Assembly: GCF_000496755.2 (NCBI RefSeq) | Contig: NZ_AYKS02000078.1 | Location: 1-23,759, forward strand | Reading direction: 5' to 3' | Length of the DNA: 23,759 nt | Source: Serratia sp. DD3 | Lineage (GTDB): Bacteria > Pseudomonadota > Gammaproteobacteria > Enterobacterales > Enterobacteriaceae | Shown: piece after piece, positions 7,033 through 14,390 of the stretch | How the letters are laid out: every line of letters starts with the position of its first letter | Numbering within the stretch: position 1 is the stretch's first letter | The notes under the pieces: generated by a model | Seen by the model: the letters and a program-made list of their open reading frames with translations, nothing else | Databases searched by the model: none | Told to the model about the DNA's origin: nothing | Translations under genes and position numbers: made by a program

Positions 7033-7674
7033 ATGAATATTGCGCTGATGATGGAAAACAGCCAAGCGGCTAAAAATGCGCTGGTTCTCGCACAACTGCA
7101 AGCTGTTGCAGCAGGTAATAAGGATGCGGTATTTAACGTTGGTATGTGTGATGAGCAGGATCACCACCTGACCTATATCCACCTGGGGATTATGGCCAGC
7201 ATTCTGTTGAATGCCGAAGCGGTTGACTTTGTGGTCACCGGTTGTGGTACTGGTCAAGGGGCATTAATGTCATTAAACATTCACCCGGGTGTCGTGTGCG
7301 GCTACTGTATTGATCCAGCAGATGCGTTCTTGTTTGCTCAGATCAACAATGGCAATGCACTGGCACTGCCTTTTGCCAAAGGCTTTGGCTGGGGTGCTGA
7401 ATTGAATGTCCGTTATATCTTTGAGAAGGCGTTTACCGGGCGTAAAGGTGAAGGTTACCCGCTTGAGCGTAAAGAACCTCAGGTGCGTAACGCCGGGATC
7501 CTCAATCAGGTTAAAGCTGCAGTGATCAAAGATAATTACTTGGATACCTTGCGCGCTATTGATCCTGAATTGGTGAAGACTGCAGTGAGTGGTGCCCGTT
7601 TCCAAGAGTGCCTGTTCTCTCAGGGCAAGAAGCCGGAAATTATAGCGTTTGTTAAGCAGATCCTCGGTCAATAA
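7033..7674 (+). CDS. RpiB/LacA-family isomerase, likely DhuI-type DKI ketol-isomerase
   Basis: This 213-residue protein belongs to the RpiB/LacA/LacB sugar-phosphate isomerase superfamily. The family's active-site stretch is clear: FVVTGCGTGQGALMSLN with Cys71 and the anion-binding GTGQG loop, then CGYCIDPADAFLFAQINNGN. The N-terminus (MNIALMMENSQAAKN) lacks the DHAG motif of ribose-5-phosphate isomerase. It instead resembles the streptococcal DhuI group, which isomerises 4-deoxy-L-threo-5-hexosulose-uronate (DKI) to DKII, and which is paired with an SDR reductase just as here with kduD. No kduI-like gene is in the window, so this protein probably does the KduI step. Comparative work on KdgR regulons has called a protein of this kind SpiX. 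Ribosome site GAGGAAA precedes ATG 7033. The activity is inferred from family and neighbours. Confidence 0.75.
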   Translation: MNIALMMENSQAAKNALVLAQLQAVAAGNKDAVFNVGMCDEQDHHLTYIHLGIMASILLNAEAVDFVVTGCGTGQGALMSLNIHPGVVCGYCIDPADAFLFAQINNGNALALPFAKGFGWGAELNVRYIFEKAFTGRKGEGYPLERKEPQVRNAGILNQVKAAVIKDNYLDTLRAIDPELVKTAVSGARFQECLFSQGKKPEIIAFVKQILGQ

Positions 7675-7695
7675 ATCGAGACTGGGTATTTTAGT

Positions 7696-7720
7696 GGCTG
7701 GTGACTTTAGGTCGCCAGCC
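7696..7720 (+). terminator. Stem-loop after the kduD-isomerase operon
   Basis: GGCTGGTGAC (7696-7705) pairs with GTCGCCAGCC (7711-7720), a 10-base stem with one G-T pair and loop TTTAG, 21 bases after the isomerase stop. The following bases are not a T-run, so this is a transcript-end or stabilising hairpin rather than a textbook intrinsic terminator. Confidence 0.5.
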
Positions 7721-7749
7721 CTAAATCAAGTTGGCCCTAAATCAAGTTA
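7718..7749. repeat. Tandem 16-base duplication
   Basis: GCCCTAAATCAAGTTG (7718-7733) is followed directly by GCCCTAAATCAAGTTA (7734-7749), one base different. It looks like a small slippage duplication beside the hairpin; no function is suggested. Confidence 0.7.
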
Positions 7750-7822
7750 GCCCCGGCCATTTGAATGCTGTAGGTTATCCCGTTAAAATGGTTTCATATT
7801 CTGCATGTGCGAAGGAAAGAGT

Positions 7823-8374
7823 ATGAAGCTGATGTTCGCCTCTGATCTACATGGTTCACTCTCCGCCACTGATAAAATCCTTGAATTGTTCGAGCAAAGC
7901 CAGGCCAGCTATCTAATGCTGCTGGGAGATGTGCTCAACCACGGTCCGCGTAACCCCTTACCCGATAATTACCAACCTGCACAGGTCGCTGAATGCTTGA
8001 ATCGCTATTGCCATAAAATCATCGCGGTTCGTGGCAATTGCGATAGTGAAGTTGACCAGATGTTGTTGTCATTTCCTGTTATGGCAGATTTTCAGCAGGT
8101 GTTATTGCCCGAAAGACGACTGTTTTTAACCCACGGGCACCTTTATCATCCCAACAATCTTCCCCCGCTAGCCAATGGTGATGTACTGGTGTATGGCCAC
8201 ACGCATTTGCCACAGGCAGAAAGGCAAGGGGAGTTTTATTGTTTTAATCCGGGTTCACTCAGTATGCCGAAAGGCAGTTTTGCTGCCAGTTATGGTACCT
8301 TGATAGATAATGTTTTGAGCGTGAACGCACTGCATAGTGGCAAGATGGTTGCTGAGGTAGTATTAACACACTAA
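7823..8374 (+). CDS. yfcE: YfcE, manganese phosphodiesterase
   Basis: YfcE is a 183-residue calcineurin-like metallophosphoesterase, close in length and sequence to E. coli YfcE. It hydrolyses phosphodiester bonds in model substrates with Mn2+; its natural substrate is not settled. All metal-binding motifs are visible: Asp8 and His10 (ASDLHGS), GDVLNHGP, RGNCDSEVD, THGH and VYGHTHLP. The start at ATG 7823 (MKLMFASDLHG) matches the family and has GGAAAGAGT upstream; a longer version from 7805 adds six residues not found in the family. It precedes yfcD, as the two genes adjoin in E. coli. It is a core gene lying between the two oligogalacturonide loci and has no evident link to them. Confidence 0.94.
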   Translation: MKLMFASDLHGSLSATDKILELFEQSQASYLMLLGDVLNHGPRNPLPDNYQPAQVAECLNRYCHKIIAVRGNCDSEVDQMLLSFPVMADFQQVLLPERRLFLTHGHLYHPNNLPPLANGDVLVYGHTHLPQAERQGEFYCFNPGSLSMPKGSFAASYGTLIDNVLSVNALHSGKMVAEVVLTH

Positions 8375-8456
8375 CTTATACGCTTAGTATATTAACACAC
8401 TGATGGATCAACCCAGGCGCGGCTGGCATCGTGCCCTAAATAGAAGGTTTTAAAGG

Positions 8457-9035
8457 ATGGCGGAACAGGTTCAGGCTAAAGATATCGAGTGGGTCGATAT
8501 CGTTAATGAGCAAAATGAAGTGATTGCTCAGTCCACTCGCCAACAGATGCGCGCTCAACGGTTACGTCATCGTGCGACTTATATTGTGGTGCATGATGGG
8601 ATGGGCAAAGTTTTGGTGCAACGCCGCACTGACATTAAAGATTTCTACCCGGGATGGCTGGATGCCACGGCGGGTGGGGTGGTACAAAGCGGCGAAAATA
8701 TCCTGGATTCTGCCCGCCGTGAGGCCGTTGAAGAACTGGGTATTGCCGGGGTGCCGTTTGCTGAGCATGGCCAGTTTTACTTTGAAGCTGAGCAATGCCG
8801 CACTTGGGGCACTTTATTCAGTTGTGTCTCTCATGGTCCTTTTGCGTTACAGGAAGAAGAAGTTGCCGAAGTGAGTTGGCTGACACCGGAAGAGATCACC
8901 GCACGTTGTGATGAATTTACGCCAGACTCGTTGAAAGCGCTATCACTGTGGTTAACGCGTAATCAGAGCCAAAGTCATGGCAAGCCATTGCAGCTAGAAG
9001 ATATCGCCAGTTCTTCTGATGAAGAAAAGGCCTGA
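8457..9035 (+). CDS. yfcD: YfcD, Nudix hydrolase
   Basis: This 192-residue Nudix-fold protein is similar to E. coli YfcD, which is related to isopentenyl-diphosphate isomerase. The Nudix box G-x5-E-x7-REVxEELG is present as [16 protein letters not shown] followed by EAVEELGI at ~76-99. The N-terminus ([23 protein letters not shown]) is the typical IPP-isomerase-like lead-in, and [12 protein letters not shown] follows. The substrate is unknown. The C-terminus has a ~20-residue polar extension ([11 protein letters not shown]) beyond the domain. The start at 8457 is the only ATG that keeps the N-terminal strand. It lies 82 bases after yfcE in the same direction. Confidence 0.92.
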   Translation: MAEQVQAKDIEWVDIVNEQNEVIAQSTRQQMRAQRLRHRATYIVVHDGMGKVLVQRRTDIKDFYPGWLDATAGGVVQSGENILDSARREAVEELGIAGVPFAEHGQFYFEAEQCRTWGTLFSCVSHGPFALQEEEVAEVSWLTPEEITARCDEFTPDSLKALSLWLTRNQSQSHGKPLQLEDIASSSDEEKA

Positions 9036-9393
9036 TAGACTCTTGGTGTGGCTTTGCAGAGCGTGATGTTGCATGGAGCTATTTTGCTGAGTCCGACTTT
9101 GCTGCCGAGTGGGGCATGTTCCACGTGATCGTTCCCGGCCCCGCTATCAATTGAGGGGCTATCTATTAACGCCTTTATGGTTCCCGATAGGGCATCATTT
9201 GACCATCCTGTTTACCTTCTCCCCCCGCTCAGGCTGTTTTGGTTCCATCACAGTTAGCTAACAAGTCCATTTCAAACCCTTAGCGCTCACGTTACATTTA
9301 AATCAAAATAATTTATTTTAAATCAGCAGTTTAAGTTTTTTTTGTTGTCTTTTTTTGTTTTCTTATGTAGGTTTGAAAAAAAACAAAACAGCG

Positions 9394-9409
9394 TTTTACC
9401 TTGATCACA
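9394..9409 (+). promoter_or_regulatory. CRP-like site upstream of togMNAB
   Basis: TTTTACCTTGATCACA has one perfect CRP half (TCACA) and one degenerate half, with the right six-base spacing. Its centre (9401.5) is about 60 bases upstream of the start implied by the TATAAT at 9449-9454, close to the class I position. Confidence 0.5.
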
Positions 9410-9448
9410 CTTTAGCAATTCACTGCATGACGTGGGAGAAAATTGCGA

Positions 9449-9475
9449 TATAATAATTTGAAATTGCGTTTCAGT
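9449..9475 (+). promoter_or_regulatory. tog promoter -10 and KdgR box
   Basis: TATAAT at 9449-9454 is followed by TTTGAAATTGCGTTTCAGT at 9457-9475, which matches the KdgR consensus at 16 of 19 positions, with both inner half-sites (TGAAA, TTTCA) intact. The box overlaps the predicted start near 9461, so bound KdgR should shut off the transporter operon. No good -35 is visible, which fits dependence on CRP. Confidence 0.65.
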
Positions 9476-9515
9476 TTGTTTGGTTTTGCGTTTTGTTTAA
9501 CAGGGAGAAGCTAAC

Positions 9516-9638
9516 ATGGACCTGGTGTACCGTATCAAGAGGCTTTTCACGACTCTGTCAATTAAGTTATCCAACAGAATGCCTGCAGCGAAACAACCGC
9601 CGCTGGAAAGGGAATGTACAGATACGGTGTTGATATGA
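9516..9638 (+). CDS. Candidate 40-residue leader protein
   Basis: A small open frame begins at ATG 9516 with a strong, well-spaced ribosome site (GGGAGAAG, five bases upstream), and ends at TGA 9636. It sits just downstream of the CRP/KdgR promoter, so it would be the first thing translated on the tog transcript. The 40-residue product is basic and amphipathic at its N-terminus (MDLVYRIKRLFTTLSIKL), with a polar, proline-containing C-terminal half and one cysteine. I recognise no family. It could be a real small protein, a leader peptide affecting togM expression, or the remnant of a deleted gene. The ribosome site is better than that of togM itself, which is the main argument for translation. 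Confidence 0.35.
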   Translation: MDLVYRIKRLFTTLSIKLSNRMPAAKQPPLERECTDTVLI

Positions 9639-9784
9639 CGAATAGTAAATAAATTTATGAGGTTATACTCAAACCTGTTCGAGTAACAGATAAACGGAAG
9701 CTCACCGCAGTTCATCTCTGAACTAAGAAGGGTCGCTGGTATATCTATTTCTTGAAGGGGAAAGAGTTTTTATTGATTACATTA

Positions 9785-9831
9785 TGCTGTGCTTAATCAC
9801 AGCAGGGCTCATGCTACCTGTTATTGGTAGC
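9785..9831 (+). other. Two consecutive hairpins in the togM leader
   Basis: TGCTGTG (9785-9791) pairs perfectly with CACAGCA (9798-9804), and GCTACC (9813-9818) with GGTAGC (9826-9831). They lie 50-95 bases before the togM ATG. Neither is followed by a T-run, so they are more likely leader structure than terminators. Confidence 0.5.
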
Positions 9832-9880
9832 TAAAGGATATGGCCGGGTTAATTTTATTTATATCTAATGGACTATTCCT

Positions 9881-10771
9881 ATGAATGAAAACAGAGTGTT
9901 GGGGTTGGCCTATATATCACCCTATATAATAGGCTTGATAATATTTACCGCATTTCCTTTTGTGTCATCATTTGTATTGAGTTTTACGCAATATGACTTG
10001 ATGAGTCCGCCCGTATTCAACGGGATAGAAAACTACCGTTATATGTTTACCGAGGACCATCTTTTCTGGAAGTCCATGGGTGTCACCTTTGCCTATGTGT
10101 TTTTGACTATTCCATTAAAACTGGCATTTGCACTCGGCATTGCATTTGCTCTTAATTTTAAATTGCGTGGCATCGGTTTTTTCCGAACTGCTTACTATAT
10201 CCCTTCTATTCTTGGCAGTAGCGTCGCCATTGCGGTGTTATGGCGGGCGTTGTTTGCCATTGATGGTTTACTAAATAGCTTTATCGGTGTTTTTGGTCTG
10301 GATCCGGTTAACTGGTTAGGTGAACCTTCGTTGGCATTGATGTCAGTTACTTTATTGCGGGTATGGCAGTTTGGCTCCGCGATGGTGATTTTTTTGGCGG
10401 CGCTGCAGAATGTTCCTCAGTCGCAATATGAAGCGGCAATGATTGATGGCGCTTCTAAGTGGCAAATGTTTATGAAGGTGACGGTACCGTTGATTACCCC
10501 GGTGATCTTCTTTAATTTCATTATGCAAACCACGCAGGCGTTTCAAGAATTTACTGCCCCGTATGTGATTACCGGCGGTGGGCCGACGCATTACACCTAT
10601 CTGTTCTCACTCTATATCTATGATACCGCCTTTAAATATTTTGATATGGGCTATGGTGCGGCACTGGCGTGGATATTGTTCCTGGTCGTCGCTGTGTTTG
10701 CCTCGATTGCCTTTAAGTCTTCGAAATATTGGGTCTTTTATTCAGCAGATAAGGGAGGCAAAAATGGCTGA
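9881..10771 (+). CDS. togM: TogM, oligogalacturonide ABC transporter permease
   Basis: TogM is a 296-residue inner-membrane permease of the MalF/CUT1 type with six hydrophobic helices, the first at ~11-32. The ATPase-contacting EAA loop is visible as YEAAMIDGASKWQMFMKVTVP (~184-204), with the conserved EAA---G spacing. It forms the transmembrane channel with TogN. TogMNAB imports oligogalacturonides from the periplasm. It opens the operon togM-togN-togA-togB. The start at 9881 gives the expected short cytoplasmic N-terminus, although the ribosome site is poor; translation may depend on leader structure. The last codons overlap the start of togN by eight bases. Confidence 0.9.
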   Translation: MNENRVLGLAYISPYIIGLIIFTAFPFVSSFVLSFTQYDLMSPPVFNGIENYRYMFTEDHLFWKSMGVTFAYVFLTIPLKLAFALGIAFALNFKLRGIGFFRTAYYIPSILGSSVAIAVLWRALFAIDGLLNSFIGVFGLDPVNWLGEPSLALMSVTLLRVWQFGSAMVIFLAALQNVPQSQYEAAMIDGASKWQMFMKVTVPLITPVIFFNFIMQTTQAFQEFTAPYVITGGGPTHYTYLFSLYIYDTAFKYFDMGYGAALAWILFLVVAVFASIAFKSSKYWVFYSADKGGKNG

Positions 10772-11678
10772 TATTCAACCGAACACATTAACGATGACTG
10801 ATGAACAGCAAATCGCTGAGCGAGAAGTAAAGCGTACCTTACGCAAGGAAAAAATCAGTGCCTCGCTGCGTTACCTCGTGCTGCTGGGGGTCGGGTTATT
10901 GATGCTTTATCCATTGGTTTGGATGTTCTCTGCATCGTTTAAACCTAACCATGAAATTTTTACTACCTTGGGGTTGTGGCCTGATAATCCGACTTCAGAC
11001 GGGTTTGTTAACGGTTGGAAAACGGGTACCGAATATAATTTTGGTCACTATATGCTTAATACCTTTAAATTTGTTATCCCTAAGGTGTTATTGACCATTA
11101 TCTCTTCGACGATTGTGGCGTATGGTTTTGCCCGTTTTGAGATCCCATGGAAGAAGTTTTGGTTTGCAACGTTGATTACCACCATGTTGCTCCCGAGCAC
11201 CGTGTTGCTGATCCCGCAATACATTATGTTTCGTGAAATGGGCATGCTGGACAGTTATTTACCCCTGTATTTACCACTGGCTTTTGCCACCCAGGGATTC
11301 TTTGTTTTTATGCTGATCCAGTTTTTGCGTGGGGTACCGCGTGATATGGAAGAAGCAGCGCAGATCGACGGTTGCAATTCTTTCCAGGTATTGTGGTATG
11401 TGGTGGTACCGATTCTAAAACCAGCCATTATTTCTGTCGCACTATTTCAGTTTATGTGGTCAATGAATGATTTCATTGGTCCACTGATTTATGTCTACAG
11501 CGTGGATAAATACCCGATTGCACTGGCGTTGAAAATGTCTATCGATGTCACCGAAGGTGCACCGTGGAATGAAATATTGGCGATGGCAAGTATCTCCATT
11601 CTGCCTTCTATCATCGTATTCTTCCTGGCTCAACGTTATTTTGTGCAGGGTGTTACCAGTAGCGGAATTAAAGGTTAA
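10764..11678 (+). CDS. togN: TogN, oligogalacturonide ABC transporter permease
   Basis: TogN is a 304-residue MalG-type CUT1 permease that pairs with TogM. A ~35-residue charged cytoplasmic N-terminus (AEREVKRTLRKEKISASLRY) precedes the first helix (LVLLGVGLLMLYPLVWMFSASF). The EAA loop is MEEAAQIDGCNSFQVLWYVV (~206-225). The ATG at 10764 has a strong ribosome site (AAGGGAGGC) and overlaps the 3' end of togM by eight bases, so translation is coupled. Longer upstream readings of this frame only duplicate togM sequence in another frame and are rejected. The C-terminus ends in the usual QRYFVQGVTSSGIKG. Confidence 0.9.
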   Translation: MADIQPNTLTMTDEQQIAEREVKRTLRKEKISASLRYLVLLGVGLLMLYPLVWMFSASFKPNHEIFTTLGLWPDNPTSDGFVNGWKTGTEYNFGHYMLNTFKFVIPKVLLTIISSTIVAYGFARFEIPWKKFWFATLITTMLLPSTVLLIPQYIMFREMGMLDSYLPLYLPLAFATQGFFVFMLIQFLRGVPRDMEEAAQIDGCNSFQVLWYVVVPILKPAIISVALFQFMWSMNDFIGPLIYVYSVDKYPIALALKMSIDVTEGAPWNEILAMASISILPSIIVFFLAQRYFVQGVTSSGIKG

Positions 11679-11691
11679 TTAAGGATTGATC

Positions 11692-12819
11692 ATGGCTGAA
11701 GTCGTATTTAATAATCTGCAGAAAGTTTATAGCAACGGTTATAAAGCCGTTCATGGCATTAACCTGACTATTGCTGACGGCGAGTTTATGGTGATTGTCG
11801 GTCCTTCTGGTTGCGCCAAATCGACGACATTACGGATGCTGGCTGGGCTTGAAACCATCAGTGGTGGCGAAGTGCGTATTGGGGACCGTGTGGTTAACAA
11901 CCTCGCCCCTAAATCCCGTGGTATTGCCATGGTATTTCAAAACTATGCGCTATACCCGCATATGACCGTGAAAGAGAATCTGGCGTTTGGACTTAAGCTG
12001 AGCAAACTGCCTAAACAACAGATTGAAGAGCAGGTCAATGAAGCCGCCAAGATCCTGGAGCTGGATGAACTGCTTGATCGTCTGCCACGTCAGTTATCGG
12101 GTGGGCAGGCGCAGCGTGTGGCGGTTGGCCGGGCCATTGTCAAGAAACCCGATGTGTTTCTGTTTGATGAACCGCTTTCCAATCTGGATGCCAAACTGCG
12201 GGCATCAATGCGTATTCGTATTTCCGATTTGCACAAGCAACTGAAAAAGAGCGGAAAACCGGCAACTACCGTTTATGTGACCCACGATCAGACCGAAGCG
12301 ATGACCATGGGGGACCGCATCTGCGTGATGAAGCTAGGGCATATCATGCAGGTGGATACGCCAGATAATCTTTATCATTATCCGAAGAATATGTTTGTCG
12401 CCGGATTTATAGGCGCGCCAGAAATGAATATCAGGCCGAGTAAGCTGGTGGAAAACGAGGGCAAAATCGGCCTGACCGTTGGTGATTATTTCTTGGCTTT
12501 AAATCAACAGCAGCAGGATAAAGTTGCCAGCTTTGTGGGTGAAGAGGTGTTCTTTGGGGTTCGCCCTGAATTTATCACTATCTCAGAATCGCCTTTTGCC
12601 GATGGACATTCGCAGGGTGAACTGGTGCGGGTGGAAAATATGGGGCATGAATTCTTTGTCTATCTGAAAGTTAATGACTTCGAATTAACTTGCCGGATTC
12701 CATCTGATGAAGTGAAACCCATTTTGGAAAAGGGATTACATCGCCCTATTTACTTTAAGTTTGATATGAACAAATGCCACATATTTGATGCAAAAACGGA
12801 AAAGAACATCTCTCTTTAA
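11692..12819 (+). CDS. togA: TogA, ABC transporter ATPase
   Basis: TogA is a 375-residue MalK/UgpC-type ATPase that powers TogMN from the cytoplasmic face. Motifs in order: Walker A at 37-45 (GPSGCAKST), Q-loop (MVFQNYALYPHM), signature LSGGQAQRVAVGRA, Walker B (DVFLFDEPLSNLD) and the H-loop (TVYVTHDQTEAMT). The C-terminal ~130 residues form the regulatory OB-fold domain, including GVRPEFI. The Walker A has Ala42 where most relatives have Gly (GCGKST); the catalytic Lys43 and Ser44 are present. I chose ATG 11692 with AAGGA upstream; an in-frame TTG at 11686 would add two residues. It follows togN after 13 bases. Confidence 0.9.
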   Translation: MAEVVFNNLQKVYSNGYKAVHGINLTIADGEFMVIVGPSGCAKSTTLRMLAGLETISGGEVRIGDRVVNNLAPKSRGIAMVFQNYALYPHMTVKENLAFGLKLSKLPKQQIEEQVNEAAKILELDELLDRLPRQLSGGQAQRVAVGRAIVKKPDVFLFDEPLSNLDAKLRASMRIRISDLHKQLKKSGKPATTVYVTHDQTEAMTMGDRICVMKLGHIMQVDTPDNLYHYPKNMFVAGFIGAPEMNIRPSKLVENEGKIGLTVGDYFLALNQQQQDKVASFVGEEVFFGVRPEFITISESPFADGHSQGELVRVENMGHEFFVYLKVNDFELTCRIPSDEVKPILEKGLHRPIYFKFDMNKCHIFDAKTEKNISL

Positions 12820-12834
12820 CAGGAGTTTTAACCA

Positions 12835-14124
12835 ATGAAAAAAGTAGCATTAAAAGCGCTGATTACCGCTTCTCTATCGATGTTTGCCTATCAATCAGTG
12901 GCGGCGGAACCGGTTGAACTGCGTATGTCCTGGTGGGGAGGAAATGGCCGTCATCAGGTTACGCTGAAAGCCATCGAAGAGTTTCAGAAGCAAAATCCGG
13001 ATATTAAAGTTAAATCAGAATACACCGGTTGGGATGGTCATCTATCTCGTTTGACCACACAGATTGCTGGCGGAACAGAACCCGATGTGATGCAGACCAA
13101 CTGGAACTGGCTGCCGATCTTTTCAAAGGATGGTAATGGATTTTATGATCTGAACAAGGTGAGTGAATATCTCGATTTGACTCAGTTCGATCCGAAGAAT
13201 CTGCAGCCTACAACGATCAATGGCAAGTTGAATGGTATCCCGGTATCGCTCACAGCACGTATCTTCTATTATAATGATGTCACTTGGAAGAGTGCTGGGC
13301 TGGAGTATCCCAAGAATTGGGATGAACTATTAGCGGCAGGGAGAACCTTTAATGAAAAACTGGGTGAAAAATATTACCCAGTGGTCTTAGAGCACCAGGA
13401 TACCTTTGCGCTGTTACGCTCTTATATGATCCAAAAATATAATGTTGATATTATCAATGAGGCGGACAAAAAGTTTGCTTATACCGAAGAGCAATGGGTA
13501 GATTTCTTCCAGATGTATAAGACATTGGTTGAGAACCATGTCATGCCTTCGTCCAAACTTTATGCTTCTTTCGGTAAGAGCAACATGTATGAGATGAAGC
13601 CATGGATTGCGGGTGAATGGGCGGGGACCTATATGTGGAACACCACCATCAGCAAATATTCCGACAATCTGAAGCCACCAGCCAAACTGGATCTCGGCCC
13701 TTATCCGATGTTACCTGATGCCAAGGATGCGGGATTGTTCTTTAAACCCGCTCAGATGTTCTCCATTGGTAAAAGCAGCAAACACCCACGCGAAGCGGCA
13801 ATGTTGATTAACTTCCTGTTAAACAGCAAAGAAGGTGTTGATGCTCTGCGATTGGAACGTGGTGTCCCACTGAGCAAAACGGCGGTGACTCAATTACGTG
13901 CCAGTGGTGTGATTCAGGATCAGGATAAATCTGTGGCAGGTTTGAATTTGGCACTCTCCTTACCTCATGGCATTACCGCTTCACCGTATTTTGATGACCC
14001 ACAAATTGTGGTGTTGTTCCAGGATGCCATTCAATCAATCGATTATGGCAAGAAAACGGTAAAAGAAGTGGCTGAAGATTTCCAAAGGCAGGGAGATCGT
14101 ATTCTGAAACGAGCAATGAGATAA
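12835..14124 (+). CDS. togB: TogB, periplasmic oligogalacturonide-binding protein
   Basis: TogB is a 429-residue extracellular solute-binding protein, cluster of CUT1 sugar binders. A signal peptide is clear: MKKVALKALITASLSMFAYQ, then SVAA, with cleavage probably before EPVEL (~24/25). The mature protein begins with the usual first strand VELRMSWWGG and the helix ALEEFQ-like AIEEFQKQNPDIKV. Aromatic residues (WDGHLSRL, NWNWLPIF, WAGTYMWN) likely line the sugar site. It captures oligogalacturonides that enter through KdgM and delivers them to TogMNA. It is the last gene of the tog operon, 15 bases after togA, with ribosome site AGGAG. Confidence 0.9.
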   Translation: MKKVALKALITASLSMFAYQSVAAEPVELRMSWWGGNGRHQVTLKAIEEFQKQNPDIKVKSEYTGWDGHLSRLTTQIAGGTEPDVMQTNWNWLPIFSKDGNGFYDLNKVSEYLDLTQFDPKNLQPTTINGKLNGIPVSLTARIFYYNDVTWKSAGLEYPKNWDELLAAGRTFNEKLGEKYYPVVLEHQDTFALLRSYMIQKYNVDIINEADKKFAYTEEQWVDFFQMYKTLVENHVMPSSKLYASFGKSNMYEMKPWIAGEWAGTYMWNTTISKYSDNLKPPAKLDLGPYPMLPDAKDAGLFFKPAQMFSIGKSSKHPREAAMLINFLLNSKEGVDALRLERGVPLSKTAVTQLRASGVIQDQDKSVAGLNLALSLPHGITASPYFDDPQIVVLFQDAIQSIDYGKKTVKEVAEDFQRQGDRILKRAMR

Positions 14125-14186
14125 CAGACATTAAATCTCAAACGGTTATGTATTAATACTCAATGACCGGGCTGTATGTAAGACTC

Positions 14187-14204
14187 AGGCCCATGGATGG
14201 GCCT
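14187..14204 (+). terminator. Strong hairpin between togB and kdgM
   Basis: AGGCCCA (14187-14193) pairs perfectly with TGGGCCT (14198-14204) around a four-base loop, 62 bases after togB. No T-run follows, so it more likely stabilises the upstream mRNA or causes partial termination before kdgM. Confidence 0.5.
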
Positions 14205-14390
14205 AATAGTGAATGGATAGCGAATATCATCATCACGGAATTTTTCTAATATATGATGGCTACCTATCAATAATTTAATTATTCACTGGTAAAGCCTCAT
14301 CCCGTGCGGATGACAATTTTCAGTATTTATCGTGCCCATTCTTTAGAAAGGGAACGTGACTTTATAATTTAATGGTAAGGATGTGTAATA

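Larger units (their letters stand above)
9036..9880 (+). promoter_or_regulatory. Long region upstream of togMNAB
   Basis: This 845-base region lies between yfcD and togM. The first 250 bases hold only a weak inverted repeat (GCCCC 9138-9142, GGGGC 9155-9159). From ~9300 it becomes very AT-rich with T- and A-runs (9338-9388), likely bent DNA. Next come a CRP-like site, a TATAAT -10 (9449-9454), a KdgR box, a small ORF with a good ribosome site (9516-9638), and a run of hairpins (9709-9724, 9785-9804, 9813-9831). If transcription starts near 9461 the togM leader is about 420 bases long. The ribosome site of togM itself is weak. Confidence 0.6.

Noticed and set aside
7033..7674. Ribose-5-phosphate isomerase B or galactose-6-phosphate isomerase
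   Set aside because: The superfamily is right, but the N-terminal DHAG-type motif is missing and the partner is kduD within a KdgR-controlled locus.
8361..8401. Direct repeat TATTAACACACT at 8361-8372 and 8390-8401 around the yfcE stop
   Set aside because: A short 12-base repeat overlapping the stop codon; probably chance or a small local duplication with no structural context.
9497..9715. A reverse-strand 72-codon frame opposite the tog leader ORF
   Set aside because: It has a weak start, no ribosome site and no recognisable features, and it runs against the promoter signals here.
9785..9804. TGTG...CACA palindrome in the tog leader as a CRP site
   Set aside because: The half-sites are two bases too close for CRP, and the position is long after the promoter; it is listed as a hairpin.
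9784..9834. A 16-codon hydrophobic mini-ORF (MLCLITAGLMLPVIGS) before togM
   Set aside because: Its start is over 20 bases from the nearest ribosome-like purine run and it coincides with the hairpin arms, which explain the sequence better.
10578..10763. N-terminal extension of togN overlapping togM
   Set aside because: The extra 62 residues are only togM read in another frame; ATG 10764 has a strong ribosome site and gives the family's usual N-terminus.
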